Positions 56,473 through 64,000 of a stretch of 64,000 bases of DNA are shown piece after piece (the first letter of the stretch is position 1; each line of letters starts with the position of its first letter). A program made the position numbers and the translations under genes. Below the pieces are notes generated by a model. It was not told the origin of the DNA. It searched no databases and saw only the letters and a list, made by a program, of their open reading frames with translations. Origin of the DNA: Moellerella wisconsensis ATCC 35017 (GTDB lineage Bacteria; Pseudomonadota; Gammaproteobacteria; Enterobacterales; Enterobacteriaceae); assembly GCF_001294465.1 (NCBI RefSeq), contig NZ_LGAA01000026.1:248001-312000 (forward strand). Direction: 5' to 3'.

Positions 56473-59280
56473 TTATTCAATGTTCAGAGCGTCATCAACT
56501 AAAGCTTTTTGCTGCTCTAGGTGAACGGAGGTGTATCCAACTGCCGGGGAAGCGGAAGCAGGACGACCCGCATAACGTAAAGATGCCCCACATGGGATGG
56601 CTTCACGGAAATTATGTTGGCTACAATACCAAGCACCTTGATTTAAGGGTTCTTCTTGGCACCAAACGAAATCTTTGACATGTGCATATGCAGCAAAAAT
56701 TTGTTGGATATCTTCATGAGGGAACGGATACAGCTGCTCCACACGGATAATAGCCACGTCAATTTGGGCATTTTTGCGACGTTGTTCTAATAAATCGTAA
56801 TAAACTTTACCGGAACACATCACAACGCGTTTCACATTTTTCGTATCCAGCGGATCAATTTCATCGATGACTGGTTGGAATTTACCGTGAGCTAATTCTT
56901 CCAAGCTAGAAACCGCTAATGGGTGACGTAACAGTGATTTAGGTGACATCACGATTAATGGACGGCGCATTCCACGTAATGCTTGGCGGCGCAACATGTG
57001 ATAAACCTGAGCTGGTGTCGACGGGACACAAACTTGCATATTTTGCTCAGCGCATAATTGCAAATAACGCTCCAATCGCGCAGAAGAGTGCTCTGGGCCT
57101 TGGCCTTCATAGCCGTGAGGTAGCAGCATGACCAGACCGCACATACGTCCCCATTTTTGTTCGCCAGAGCTAATAAACTGGTCAATAACAACTTGAGCAA
57201 CGTTGGCGAAGTCACCAAATTGAGCTTCCCAGATAGCTAGTGTACGGGGCTCGGTGGTCGCATAGCCATATTCAAACGCCAGTACTGCTTCTTCTGACAG
57301 CACGGAATCCCAGACATTAAATACGCCCTGACCATTATGAATATTGGCTAATGGAACGTAAACTGAGCCGTTGGTTTGATTATGGATAACCGCATGGCGA
57401 TGGAAAAACGTGCCACGGCCAGCATCTTCACCAGATAAACGGATAGGAATGCCTTCATCAACTAAGGTTGCGTACGCTAAAGTTTCAGCCGCACCCCAGT
57501 CTAATAACTTCTCACCTTTGGCCATTTCAGCACGGTCGTTATAAATCTTCTCAACCCGAGACTGCATGACCACTTCTTCTGGAATAGTGCTCAGTTTAGT
57601 ACCGAGTTCTTGCAGTCGTTTTAAATCGAACTGAGCTTTATAATCTTGATCCCAATCGTGATTAAGATACGGTTCCCAAGTGTAAGCATTCAGCCCCATT
57701 GGACGCCATTCTTCGACCACACAATCACCACGATCTAATGCATCACGATAAACGTTAACCATTTCTGTGACATCATTCGCAGTAACGATATTTTGCTCGA
57801 TTAATTTATCCGCATAGATTTTACGTGGTGTCGGATGTTTCTTGATTTTTTGATACATTATTGGCTGCGTTGCACTTGGCTCATCAGCTTCGTTATGACC
57901 ATGGCGGCGGTAGCAAACCAAATCAATCATCACATCGCGTTTAAAGGTATTACGGAAATCTAACGCCAAACGAGTCACAAATGCGACAGCTTCAGGATCA
58001 TCCGCATTAACGTGGAAAATTGGCGCCTGCACCATTTTCACTACATCGGTACAATATTCGGCTGAACGTGCATCTTTCGGGTTAGACGTTGTAAATCCAA
58101 TCTGGTTATTGATCACGATACGAACAGTACCGCCAACTTCATAGCCTCGCGCTTGAGACATATTTAACGTCTCTTGAACTACGCCTTGGCCTGTCACCGC
58201 CGCATCACCATGAATAGTAATTGGCAAGACCATATTGCTACGAGCTTCATCTAAACGGTCACGACGCGCACGAACAGAACCAATAACCACCGGGCTAACA
58301 ATCTCTAAATGAGATGGGTTAAACGCTAATGCCAAGTGAACTTTGGCACCTTCAGTGGCGAAATCAGAAGAGAAACCTTGATGGTATTTAACGTCACCTG
58401 TACCTAGGTGATCTTTATGCTTACCGGCAAACTCATCAAATAGCTCTGAAGGAATTTTACCTAAAATATTAACCAGAACGTTTAGACGACCACGGTGCGC
58501 CATACCCAGTACCACTTCACGGGTATCTTGTTTTCCTGCATGACGAATCAAATCTTTTAGCATTGGGATCAGTGCATCACCACCTTCCAATGAGAAACGT
58601 TTGGCCCCCGGGAATTTAGCTCCCAGATAGCGTTCTAAACCTTCAGCTGCGGTTAACTCAGCTAAAAAACGGCATTTTTCTTCTTTAGTGAAAATGTCAC
58701 TGACTTGTACAGATTCTAAACGTTGTTGGATCCAGCGTTTTTCTTCAGTATTGGTAATATGCATATACTCAGCACCAATTGAACCGCAATAAATACGTTT
58801 CAGGGCATCGTATAGTTCGCCTAATTTCATCGTTTCTTTACCAATAGCAAAAGAACCGACGTTGAAGGTTTCGTCTAAATCAGCTTTGGTGAGATTATGA
58901 AAAGTAGGGTCTAAATCAGGAACGGGTTCCTGTTTCCATAATCCGAGGGGATCTAAATTCGCATTCTGGTGTCCTCGGAAGCGGAATGCGTTAATCAGCT
59001 GCAATACTTTAACTTGTTTTGCATCTAATTGAGGATCGCTGACAGATGTATTATAGCGGGTAGATTCTTTCGCTAGGCGGCGAAAGTAATCGCGCGTCTG
59101 TGAGTGGGGTTGCTCTCCGTTGGAGCCTGCGTCAGGTAACTGCTGGAAAATTTCTCTCCAGCCGGCATCAACGGAATTAGGGTCAGTTAAATAATCTTCA
59201 TAGAGCTGCTCTATGTAAGACTGGTTTGCGCCAGCCAGAAAACTTGAATCCAGCCAGTCCTTCATTACGCCGTTCTGCAT
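56473..59280 (-). CDS. sucA: 2-oxoglutarate dehydrogenase E1 component
   Basis: Thiamine-diphosphate enzyme decarboxylating 2-oxoglutarate and succinylating the E2 lipoyl arm. 935 aa (E. coli 933), beginning MQNGVMKDWLDSSFLAGANQ. ThDP- and substrate-binding regions include GMAHRGRLNVLVNILGK, FNPSHLEIVSPVVIG, GDAAVTGQGVVQETLNMS and the metal-site NNQIGFTTSNPKDAR. SGEDAGRGTFFHRHAV and PHGYEGQGPEHSSARLER are in the C-terminal half. The gene is separated from sdhB by 310 structured bases. Confidence 0.97.
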   Translation of the reverse strand: MQNGVMKDWLDSSFLAGANQSYIEQLYEDYLTDPNSVDAGWREIFQQLPDAGSNGEQPHSQTRDYFRRLAKESTRYNTSVSDPQLDAKQVKVLQLINAFRFRGHQNANLDPLGLWKQEPVPDLDPTFHNLTKADLDETFNVGSFAIGKETMKLGELYDALKRIYCGSIGAEYMHITNTEEKRWIQQRLESVQVSDIFTKEEKCRFLAELTAAEGLERYLGAKFPGAKRFSLEGGDALIPMLKDLIRHAGKQDTREVVLGMAHRGRLNVLVNILGKIPSELFDEFAGKHKDHLGTGDVKYHQGFSSDFATEGAKVHLALAFNPSHLEIVSPVVIGSVRARRDRLDEARSNMVLPITIHGDAAVTGQGVVQETLNMSQARGYEVGGTVRIVINNQIGFTTSNPKDARSAEYCTDVVKMVQAPIFHVNADDPEAVAFVTRLALDFRNTFKRDVMIDLVCYRRHGHNEADEPSATQPIMYQKIKKHPTPRKIYADKLIEQNIVTANDVTEMVNVYRDALDRGDCVVEEWRPMGLNAYTWEPYLNHDWDQDYKAQFDLKRLQELGTKLSTIPEEVVMQSRVEKIYNDRAEMAKGEKLLDWGAAETLAYATLVDEGIPIRLSGEDAGRGTFFHRHAVIHNQTNGSVYVPLANIHNGQGVFNVWDSVLSEEAVLAFEYGYATTEPRTLAIWEAQFGDFANVAQVVIDQFISSGEQKWGRMCGLVMLLPHGYEGQGPEHSSARLERYLQLCAEQNMQVCVPSTPAQVYHMLRRQALRGMRRPLIVMSPKSLLRHPLAVSSLEELAHGKFQPVIDEIDPLDTKNVKRVVMCSGKVYYDLLEQRRKNAQIDVAIIRVEQLYPFPHEDIQQIFAAYAHVKDFVWCQEEPLNQGAWYCSQHNFREAIPCGASLRYAGRPASASPAVGYTSVHLEQQKALVDDALNIE

Positions 59281-59590
59281 TGTGATCCCTCAAGCTACTA
59301 AAGCTTTAGTTTTCGCCGTTATTAACTAATACCGCGGTTAAGCGGTGTCGATAAAGGTTCATCTGGACGTGCTTTGTGCATGTTCTCTCTTTGGGTCCTC
59401 TTATTGCTGAGGATTTCCCTTTTTAAGGAACCTTTAAGAACTGTCGGCAGTTTTTAAAGGTCCCTCACTAAGCACGTATCTTCATCATTTGCAGTTGGCA
59501 CTTATTGCTCTTCGTCATCGTATTTTTCGATTAAACCCTGCGGTGAAAATCACACCGCAGGAGACTCATAATTACACCACTAACATCCTA
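59281..59590. other. sdhB-sucA intergenic region with two long hairpins
   Basis: 310 bases inside the sdh-suc cluster. A long imperfect hairpin at 59427-59463 pairs GGAACCTTTAAG with TTTTTAAAGGTCC around AACTG-TCGG-CAGTT. A perfect 9-bp hairpin CCTGCGGTG-AAAATCA-CACCGCAGG lies at 59537-59561, just after sdhB. The equivalent E. coli gap holds a sucA promoter and processing sites, which would fit here. Confidence 0.65.
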
Positions 59591-60307
59591 TTATGCACTA
59601 TGTTTTAATAACATAGACTTAATATGACCGATAGCTTTGGTTGGATTTAGCCCTTTAGGGCATACATTGACACAATTCATTATGCTATGACAGCGGAAAA
59701 CACTAAAAGCGTCGTTCAGATCATCTAATCGGCCATCGGTTTCAGTATCTCTACTATCTATTAAGAAACGATATGCAGCGAGTAACCCTGCGGGCCCGAT
59801 AAATTTATCTGGATTCCACCAAAATGATGGGCAAGAGGTTGAACAACATGCGCACAAAATACACTCATACAAACCATCTAATTTTTCACGCTGAGCAGGT
59901 GTCTGTAGATTTTCACGCGCAGGTAGATTTTTGTTGTCATTGATTAAATAAGGACGAATTTTTTCGTACTGAGTATAAAATTGCGTCATATCAATAATCA
60001 GGTCGCGAACAACCGGCAACCCTGGTAATGGACGGATCACTATTTTCTTGCCCGGGCGCGATAATGCAGACAATGGCGTAATACATGCCAAGCCATTCTT
60101 ACCGTTCATATTTACGCCATCTGAGCCACAAACACCTTCACGGCAAGAACGACGGAATGACAACGTGGGATCTTGTTCTTTTAGCGCAATCAACGCATCG
60201 AGCAGCATCATGTCACGGCCAGCAGGAACATCAAGCGTGTAATCCTGCATGCGTGGCGCATTATCTGCATCGGGGTTATAACGATAAATCGAGAATTCTA
60301 ATTTCAT
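59591..60307 (-). CDS. sdhB: Succinate dehydrogenase iron-sulphur subunit
   Basis: Electron-transfer subunit of complex II. 238 aa, E. coli length. The [2Fe-2S] cysteines are in SCREGVCGSDGVNMNG and the following NGLAC; the [4Fe-4S] motif is CILCACCSTSCPSFWW (about residues 149-164) and the [3Fe-4S] ligands are in CHSIMNCVNVCPKGLNP. 35 bases after sdhA. Confidence 0.97.
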   Translation of the reverse strand: MKLEFSIYRYNPDADNAPRMQDYTLDVPAGRDMMLLDALIALKEQDPTLSFRRSCREGVCGSDGVNMNGKNGLACITPLSALSRPGKKIVIRPLPGLPVVRDLIIDMTQFYTQYEKIRPYLINDNKNLPARENLQTPAQREKLDGLYECILCACCSTSCPSFWWNPDKFIGPAGLLAAYRFLIDSRDTETDGRLDDLNDAFSVFRCHSIMNCVNVCPKGLNPTKAIGHIKSMLLKHSA

Positions 60308-60342
60308 AATTTATTTCTCCGCAACTGGATTAACACCACGCA

Positions 60343-62109
60343 TTAATAGGTACGTATTTTCGGTGGGAAGGCTTCACGCAATTTAGGCTGCATGTTGACT
60401 TCGCGACGTGTCATCGTTTCAGATTGCGGTAAATACAGAGAGTGACACAGCCAGTTAGCATCATCGCGATCCGGATAGTCAAAGCGGCTATGCGCTCCAC
60501 GGCTTTCTGTACGATAGTTAGCTGCTTGCGCGGTGGCATAAGCAGTTTCCATCAAGTTATCCAGTTCTAAACATTCAATTCGTTGGGTATTAAACTCTGT
60601 TGAGGTATCATCAAGACGCGCATTTTGTAAGCGTTCACGGATAGTTTTTAGCTCTTCTAGTCCTTTCGCCATCGCATCACCTTCACGGAATACCGAGAAA
60701 TTATGCTGCATGCAGGTTTGTAGCGCTTTACGAATTTCAACCGGATCTTCACCCGTACGAGTACTTTCCCAACGATTAAAGCGACTTAATGCAGCATCAA
60801 TATCAGATTCGCTAGCATCACGCATAGTACCTTGTTCCATCAGTGACTCTTTCAAATGCAAGCCCGCAGAACGGCCGAAAACCACTAAATCAAGCAAGGA
60901 GTTACCGCCTAAACGGTTAGCGCCATGAACAGATACACAAGCAATCTCACCGACAGCGAACAGGCCCGGGATGACTTCATCTTCGCCGTTAGCATTAATC
61001 CGTAATGCTTGCCCCGTCACTTTGGTCGGAATACCGCCCATCATATAATGACACGTTGGAATTACTGGAATAGGTTCTTTGATAGGATCGACATGAGCAA
61101 ATGTGCGAGATAATTCTAAAATACCCGGCAAGCGTGATTCCAAAACTTCTTTGCCTAAATGATCGAGTTTTAATTTCGCGTGAGGTCCCCACGGGCCTTC
61201 ACAACCGCGGCCTTCACGAATTTCAATCATAATAGAACGCGCCACTACATCTCGACCGGCTAAATCTTTGGCGTTTGGCGCATAGCGCTCCATAAAACGT
61301 TCGCCATCTTTATTCAGCAAATAACCGCCTTCACCACGGCAACCTTCGGTAACCAATACCCCCGCGCCTGCGATTCCGGTAGGATGGAACTGCCACATTT
61401 CCATATCTTGTAGAGGCACACCTGCACGAACGGCCATACCAACACCGTCGCCAGTATTTATATGTGCGTTAGTGGTGGATTGGTAAATCCGCCCTGCTCC
61501 ACCGGTCGCCAAGATTGTCGCTTTGGCTTTAAAATAGACGACTTCGCCAGTTTCCATACAAATAGCGGTACAACCGACAATATCGCCGTCTTGGTTTTTC
61601 ACCAGATCAAGCGCATACCATTCAGAGAAAATCGTAGTATGGTTTTTCAGATTTTGTTGGTACAGAGTATGCAATAAAGCATGGCCCGTACGGTCAGCTG
61701 CAGCCGCAGTACGTGCCGCTTGCTCACCACCAAAGTTTTTAGATTGACCACCAAATGGGCGTTGGTAAATTGTTCCGTCATCTAAACGAGAAAAAGGTAA
61801 TCCCATATGCTCCAGCTCTAAAATAGCTTCTGGACCGGTTTGACACATATATTCAATAGCGTCCTGATCCCCAATATAATCAGAGCCTTTGACAGTATCG
61901 TACATATGCCATTCCCAATTATCCGGGTGGGTATTTCCTAGAGCAACGGTAATGCCCCCTTGCGCGGATACTGTATGAGAACGGGTCGGAAAAACTTTAG
62001 ATAATAAGGCGCAACTAAGGCCCATTTGAGAAATCTGTAGTGCGGCGCGCATACCTGCCCCCCCCGCACCAATAACGATAGCGTCAAACTCTCTTACTGG
62101 CAGTTTCAT
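60343..62109 (-). CDS. sdhA: Succinate dehydrogenase flavoprotein subunit
   Basis: Catalytic subunit oxidising succinate to fumarate, with covalently bound FAD. 588 aa as in E. coli. FAD-binding [12 protein letters not shown] (about residues 14-25), the flavinylated His in [17 protein letters not shown] (near residue 45), [20 protein letters not shown] and the catalytic Arg in [15 protein letters not shown] are visible. It starts directly after the sdhD stop. Confidence 0.97.
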   Translation of the reverse strand: MKLPVREFDAIVIGAGGAGMRAALQISQMGLSCALLSKVFPTRSHTVSAQGGITVALGNTHPDNWEWHMYDTVKGSDYIGDQDAIEYMCQTGPEAILELEHMGLPFSRLDDGTIYQRPFGGQSKNFGGEQAARTAAAADRTGHALLHTLYQQNLKNHTTIFSEWYALDLVKNQDGDIVGCTAICMETGEVVYFKAKATILATGGAGRIYQSTTNAHINTGDGVGMAVRAGVPLQDMEMWQFHPTGIAGAGVLVTEGCRGEGGYLLNKDGERFMERYAPNAKDLAGRDVVARSIMIEIREGRGCEGPWGPHAKLKLDHLGKEVLESRLPGILELSRTFAHVDPIKEPIPVIPTCHYMMGGIPTKVTGQALRINANGEDEVIPGLFAVGEIACVSVHGANRLGGNSLLDLVVFGRSAGLHLKESLMEQGTMRDASESDIDAALSRFNRWESTRTGEDPVEIRKALQTCMQHNFSVFREGDAMAKGLEELKTIRERLQNARLDDTSTEFNTQRIECLELDNLMETAYATAQAANYRTESRGAHSRFDYPDRDDANWLCHSLYLPQSETMTRREVNMQPKLREAFPPKIRTY

Positions 62110-62454
62110 TTATACACCCCACACCACAATTGTTCCGTAAATTAAGTAAGCCAGCAGCACCACAACTAATAAAAATTGTAGAACTAGGCGCAACGCGACC
62201 GGTTTAATATAGTCAGTCAATACCTGCCACAAACCTATCCATGCGTGTACTAAAATCGATAACAATGTAAGGACAGTAAATACTTTAGTTACTGAGGAGG
62301 CAAAGAAACCACGCCAAACTTCGTAAGTTATATCGTTAATAGCCACAAAGCCAACAAGATAAATCACATATAAAGCGATGATGATTGCAGAGGCGCGGAT
62401 CAGTAACCAATCGTGGATACCGGAACGACCAAAAGTAGATGCATTGCTTACCAT
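62110..62454 (-). CDS. sdhD: Succinate dehydrogenase membrane anchor subunit SdhD
   Basis: Cytochrome b556 membrane anchor. 114 aa with three membrane helices (about residues 20-38, 55-78 and 90-112). [19 protein letters not shown] resembles E. coli SdhD, and the haem-ligand histidine is in [16 protein letters not shown], beside the quinone-site Tyr. It overlaps sdhC by seven bases and abuts sdhA. Confidence 0.96.
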   Translation of the reverse strand: MVSNASTFGRSGIHDWLLIRASAIIIALYVIYLVGFVAINDITYEVWRGFFASSVTKVFTVLTLLSILVHAWIGLWQVLTDYIKPVALRLVLQFLLVVVLLAYLIYGTIVVWGV

Positions 62455-62825
62455 ACCAATACCCCCGCTAGAATTGACAAGATGATGGTGATAGCAAATG
62501 CGGCTTTTGCAGAAAAATTACCTACCGCTAATGTTTCGTCAATAACACCGAAATCCATCAGCATATGACGAATACCGCCACAGATATGGTAGGCCAATGC
62601 AGTAAGAATGCCCCAAAGAATAAACTTAGCAAAAAAGCCAGTCATTAATTCAGACGCATATTGAAATCCATCTGGCGAAGATAGAGAGGTGCCCAATAAC
62701 CACAGCAGTATACCAACTGCGATAAAGGTAATTACGCCAGAGACACGGTGTAAGATCGAGGCGATAGCAGTGATCGGAAATTGGATCGTCTGCAAATCAA
62801 GGTTGACAGGTCTTTGTTTTTTCAC
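62448..62825 (-). CDS. sdhC: Succinate dehydrogenase cytochrome b556 subunit SdhC
   Basis: Haem- and quinone-binding anchor of complex II. 125 aa with three membrane helices. [21 protein letters not shown] in the first helix contains the quinone-site Ser/Arg, and [17 protein letters not shown] holds the haem His. The start is GTG 62825 ([17 protein letters not shown]); an in-frame TAA lies two codons upstream, so the longer E. coli-type N-terminus (MIRNVKK) is not possible. No strong ribosome binding site is seen. First gene of sdhCDAB. Confidence 0.95.
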   Translation of the reverse strand: MKKQRPVNLDLQTIQFPITAIASILHRVSGVITFIAVGILLWLLGTSLSSPDGFQYASELMTGFFAKFILWGILTALAYHICGGIRHMLMDFGVIDETLAVGNFSAKAAFAITIILSILAGVLVW

Positions 62826-63465
62826 AATTTAGCCCACACAGCTCTTTTATTATTTTCCTTCCTCCGGACCTGGGGCGGGAAATCATACAGCGCTACGGGA
62901 TACAAAATACAACTTAACTAAAACTTTAATCCATCATGTTTAAAAAAGTTGTACGTTGATTACGCTGGGTGCTCCTACATCAGGCAATCCGGAGACCTTG
63001 CCGCAGTATATGTGCTTCACATCATCATTACAATTCCCACACAATATGTTTGGAGACATTTAGCCTGAACAGTGAGAAGGATCACGATTTAAACAATTTA
63101 TATAAATTCGCTCGTCTCATTTGACAAAGAATCAACATTTACTTTACATATAGGGCTAGCAAATAGACTAAATGCCGTTAATTAAGATTATCGGCAGGAA
63201 AAGCAAAAACAAAAGTTATGAAATAATTGTTATCCATACAAAGTTTAGTGTTATTGTGGAATAAAACAACAATAGAACATAACATCGACATCGACAGACC
63301 TGTTAACAACCTATAAAAATATTGTTGGCACAAATTAAATTATATATGTTTGTGTGATAGCTGCCTGATTTCCTTCATGCACTAATGGCACAATGCCGTA
63401 AGACACAGTATAACGCTAAGATTAGGTTGTTAGGGGTTGATTATCGCGCGCTAAGGAGACAGTAA
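62826..63465. other. sdhC-gltA divergent regulatory region
   Basis: 640 bases between two divergent TCA operons, with no gene. It should contain both promoter sets, which in E. coli are controlled by ArcA and CRP. The clearest motif is the CRP-like palindrome at 63071-63086. gltA has a good ribosome binding site, CTAAGGAGACAGTAA. Confidence 0.6.
63071..63086. promoter_or_regulatory. CRP-like site between sdhC and gltA
   Basis: AGTGA-GAAGGA-TCACG has the CRP core GTGA-N6-TCAC in full; only the outer bases differ from TGTGA-N6-TCACA. It lies about 245 bases before sdhC and 380 before gltA. sdh is CRP-dependent in E. coli, but the distance is large unless the promoter is far upstream. Confidence 0.4.
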
Positions 63466-64000
63466 ATGGCTGATAACAAAGCTAAGCTAACCATTGAGAG
63501 TGCTGGCAGCAGTGAAAAATCTATTGATTTGGGTATCCTAACTCCAACATTAGGCCAACCGGTTATTGATGTACGAGCGCTTGGTTCTAAAGGGTATTTT
63601 ACCTACGATCCCGGCTTCACATCCACCGCGTCCTGTGAATCAAAAATCACCTTTATTGACGGTGATAAAGGTATCTTACTGCACCGTGGCTTCCCGATTG
63701 ATCAGCTTGCGACGCAATCGACCTACCTCGAAGTTTGCTATATTTTGCTGTATGGCGAGATCCCGACTGTCGAACAGTATGAAGAATTCAAATATACGGT
63801 GACTCGCCACACTATGATCCATGAGCAAATCACCCGTCTGCTGCAAGGCTTCCGCCGCGATTCACATCCAATGGCAGTGCTCTGTGGTGTTACTGGTGCG
63901 CTAGCTGCTTTCTATCATGATGCACTAGATGTTAATAATCCACGTCACCGTGATATTACCGCCTACCGTCTGCTGTCCAAAATGCCGACTGTCGCCGCAA
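63466..64000 (+). CDS. gltA: Citrate synthase GltA (5' part, cut by window edge)
   Basis: Type II hexameric citrate synthase condensing acetyl-CoA and oxaloacetate. 178 codons are visible of about 427. The N-terminus [34 protein letters not shown], the core [17 protein letters not shown] and [17 protein letters not shown] match E. coli GltA. The NADH-regulatory N-terminal region is intact as far as seen. It diverges from sdhCDAB. The catalytic histidines lie beyond the window. Confidence 0.97.
   Translation, partial: MADNKAKLTIESAGSSEKSIDLGILTPTLGQPVIDVRALGSKGYFTYDPGFTSTASCESKITFIDGDKGILLHRGFPIDQLATQSTYLEVCYILLYGEIPTVEQYEEFKYTVTRHTMIHEQITRLLQGFRRDSHPMAVLCGVTGALAAFYHDALDVNNPRHRDITAYRLLSKMPTVAA

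Noticed and set aside
1-64000. CRISPR arrays, insertion sequences, integrases or toxin-antitoxin genes
   Set aside because: I looked for regularly spaced repeats, transposase motifs and paired small genes and found none. The tandem repeats at bioF/bioC and tolA are coding and lack spacers.

Overview
The window is a 64-kb stretch of an enterobacterial chromosome. Gene content and order closely follow the 16-17 min region of Escherichia coli: rhlE, cecR, ybhGFSR, ybhL, moa, yvcK, uvrB, bio, pgl, ybhA, mod, gpmA, aroG, pnuC, nadA, tRNA-Lys, cpoB/pal/tol, cyd, suc, sdh, gltA. The sequence is much more AT-rich than E. coli and several E. coli genes are missing. This points to the Morganellaceae side of the Enterobacterales (Proteus, Providencia or Moellerella-like). 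The genus is inferred from composition and gene content, not proven.

Layout. 1-7453: rhlE (cut by the window edge) diverges from cecR, which heads the ybhGFSR ABC exporter locus; a shared palindrome lies between them. 7565-8278: ybhL. 8555-14541: a five-gene chaperone/usher fimbrial operon with two chaperones, more AT-rich than its surroundings and sitting between ybhL and moaE as an accessory insertion. 15346-17721: moaA-moaC-moaD-moaE (no moaB) behind a Moco-type riboswitch. 18199-21395: yvcK and uvrB, the latter with two LexA-like boxes and a DnaA-box pair. 21956-27184: bioBFCD and divergent bioA sharing a BirA-type operator; the bioF/bioC junction carries a six-copy 15-bp tandem repeat read in two frames. 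27304-35930: pgl, an unknown gene, ybhA, modABC, acrZ, modE, modF, with a ModE operator. 36268-42239: gpmA, an unknown membrane protein, aroG, pnuC, nadA with a NadR box, and a chromosomal ANT(6)-type nucleotidyltransferase gene. 42675-42908: two identical tRNA-Lys genes. 43118-51898: the Tol-Pal and cytochrome bd genes. 53065-62825: sucDCBA and sdhBADC, all on the minus strand. 63466-64000: the start of gltA, divergent from sdh.

How they work together. The right third holds the oxidative TCA enzymes (citrate synthase, succinate dehydrogenase, 2-oxoglutarate dehydrogenase, succinyl-CoA synthetase) and the quinol oxidase bd that takes electrons from the quinol pool. The Tol-Pal system maintains the envelope. 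The middle links molybdate uptake (modABC, ModE) with molybdopterin synthesis (moa), and holds biotin and NAD synthesis, whose regulator sites (BirA, NadR, ModE) can be read directly in the DNA. The accessory content is the fimbrial operon, the ANT(6)-like gene, two unknown genes and the losses (galETKM, moaB, ybgS, zitB, tRNA-Val) relative to E. coli.

The core of the window is ordinary. The most unusual signals are the double-frame 15-bp repeat at bioF/bioC, the two-chaperone fimbrial operon, the ANT(6)-like gene, the 54-bp identical repeats in tolA, and several strongly structured intergenic segments. I did not find a clearly new defence, mobile or biosynthetic system. There is no CRISPR array, transposase or integrase.
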